6,632 nt of DNA, from contig JABXGU010000008.1 in assembly GCA_016550415.1 (NCBI GenBank), positions 1 to 6,632 on the forward strand. The letters are read 5' to 3'. The notes beneath the pieces were generated by a model. It did not search any database, had not been told where the DNA came from, and worked only from the letters and a program-made list of their open reading frames with translations. Shown one piece after another: positions 5,564-6,632 of the stretch (within the stretch, counting starts at the first letter, position 1; each line of letters opens with the position of its first letter). Source of the stretch: an archaeon. Lineage in GTDB: Archaea > Asgardarchaeota > Hermodarchaeia > Hermodarchaeales > Hermodarchaeaceae. The translations under genes and the position numbers were made by a program.

Positions 5564-6586
5564 ATGGGACTGCGAAACTACCTGATAAAGCGTGTTATAA
5601 TAGCGATTGTGCTTTTTATCGCTGTTATCATATTCAACTTCTTTCTATTCCGGATTCCTGTATTCGTTTTCGGAATTGATCCCGCAAGGCTTTACATCCA
5701 ACCAGGTATGGATCCTCATGCTGTAGAGCAGATAAGACGCCTTTACCAACTTCCTCCAGCAAATGCGACCTGGTATGACTGGTGGCTCCATTTTGTTGCC
5801 TACATGCAGAATATGTTCACCCTTCAATTTGGTATGAGCTTCTCTACCGGTAATCCTGTAGTTGAAGATATCATGGAACGTCTGCCCAACACTTTGCTTC
5901 TAATGGGAACATCGACCATTTTTGCAGTTATTCTAGGTGTTGTCACAGGTATTATTGCCGCAAGCCGTCATGGGGGAGCATTAGACACCGGTCTAATCAC
6001 TTTTAGTTTGACTATGTATAGTCTCCCAGTCTTTTGGTTAGGCATGATACTAATCCTAGCCTTTTCGGTACTTCCACAAATCTATCTTGGATTCCCCATC
6101 TTTCCACAAGGGCATACTACAAGTGCACCAGGATCAATATCACCGGATCCCCTATCGTATGCTCTCGATGTAGCATGGCACTTAGTTCTCCCCGCAACGA
6201 CATTAACATTAGCATTCTTTGGGGGATATATGCTGCTTATGAGAAACACCCTCGTTGATGTATTGACAGAAGATTACATCTTGACAGCACGTGCAAAAGG
6301 TCTAGAAGAACGAACTGTCCTGTATAAGCATGGCGTACGAAATGCATTTCTCCCGTTAATCTCATTGATAGCCATCAACTTTGCTTTCATCATAAGCGGT
6401 GCGATTCTCACCGAAACAGTATTCATATGGCTCGGGATGGGAAGACTACTCTACGGAGCATTAACAGCCAATGATTGGCCAACAGCCCAAGGCATCTTCT
6501 TCATGATTGCCGCGACAGTAATTATTGCAAATATAATCGCTGATATTCTCTATGGAGTTCTTGATCCACGAATCAAATATGGATAA
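5564..6586 (+). CDS. dppB: ABC transporter permease, DppB/OppB-like
   Basis: This is a 340-residue inner permease subunit of a peptide/nickel-type importer, the usual length for DppB. It starts with the typical MGLRNYLIKR, followed by membrane segment 1 (11-30) and an external loop with the family's PGMDPHAVEQIRRLYQL stretch (47-63). Membrane helices then begin near residues 111, 150, 210, 265 and 315. The cytoplasmic EAA loop is EDYILTARAKGLEERTVLYK (236-255), followed by HGVRNAFLP, and contacts the ATPases. The end DPRIKYG is also typical. Alternative starts in frame are TTG 5540 (AGGA five bases ahead) and ATG 5558; 5564 is chosen by family alignment, with GTGAT four bases upstream. It lies apart from dppCDF and points the other way. 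It may pair with that DppC, or with a second permease encoded just downstream. Confidence 0.95.
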   Translation: MGLRNYLIKRVIIAIVLFIAVIIFNFFLFRIPVFVFGIDPARLYIQPGMDPHAVEQIRRLYQLPPANATWYDWWLHFVAYMQNMFTLQFGMSFSTGNPVVEDIMERLPNTLLLMGTSTIFAVILGVVTGIIAASRHGGALDTGLITFSLTMYSLPVFWLGMILILAFSVLPQIYLGFPIFPQGHTTSAPGSISPDPLSYALDVAWHLVLPATTLTLAFFGGYMLLMRNTLVDVLTEDYILTARAKGLEERTVLYKHGVRNAFLPLISLIAINFAFIISGAILTETVFIWLGMGRLLYGALTANDWPTAQGIFFMIAATVIIANIIADILYGVLDPRIKYG

Positions 6587-6632
6587 ATTCTTCACTAAGC
6601 CATCAGGAGAAGGAATTCGTGTCATATACTCG
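6579..6632 (+). CDS. Start of the next gene after dppB (partial, start uncertain)
   Basis: Two readings are possible. ATG at 6579 overlaps the end of dppB (ATGGATAA) and stays open to the window edge as MDKFFTKPSGEGIRVIYS, but has no ribosome-binding site. GTG at 6619 has AGGAGAAGG five bases ahead but leaves only four full codons (VSYT) in a different frame. Either way a cotranscribed gene is likely. In this transporter family a DppC permease usually follows dppB, but too little is visible to say what this encodes. Confidence 0.4.
   Translation, partial: MDKFFTKPSGEGIRVIYS

Overview
The window looks like part of an uncultivated prokaryotic genome, more likely archaeal than bacterial. Three things point that way: a TrpB2-type tryptophan synthase beta subunit, TATA-like AT boxes at archaeal spacing ahead of divergent genes, and GGTGA/GAGGT ribosome-binding sites that fit an archaeal 16S tail. 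None of these is decisive. The dppC leader also contains a perfect TATAAT, so a bacterium is not excluded. An Asgard-type archaeon is only a guess from overall gene style.

Layout from left to right: the 3' end of a trpB2 gene (+ strand) runs convergently into a four-gene minus-strand cluster. In transcription order (right to left) that cluster is dppC-like permease, dppD-like ATPase, dppF-like ATPase, and a small helical protein of unknown function. The genes are tightly coupled: 11 nt between dppC and dppD, a TAATG overlap between dppD and dppF, and 35 nt before the last gene. A divergent intergenic region (4483-4665) separates the cluster from a plus-strand gene for a membrane-anchored beta-rich protein of unknown function. 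Convergent to that is a small two-helix membrane protein gene, which may carry a one-base frameshift near its start. A second divergent region (about 5484-5563) leads to a plus-strand dppB-like permease. The first codons of another plus-strand gene follow and run off the end.

Together DppB, DppC, DppD and DppF would supply every membrane and ATPase part of one peptide/nickel-type (DppBCDF/OppBCDF family) ABC importer. However, dppB lies about 1.1 kb away from dppCDF and in the opposite orientation, and no substrate-binding protein is seen. The most unusual feature is about 215 residues inserted between the first two membrane segments of DppC. This part is predicted to be outside the cell, is rich in beta strands, and resembles a jelly-roll/carbohydrate-binding-type domain. 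No RNA genes, CRISPR arrays, insertion sequences or integration sites were found. Every gap longer than 100 bases is covered by the promoter notes.
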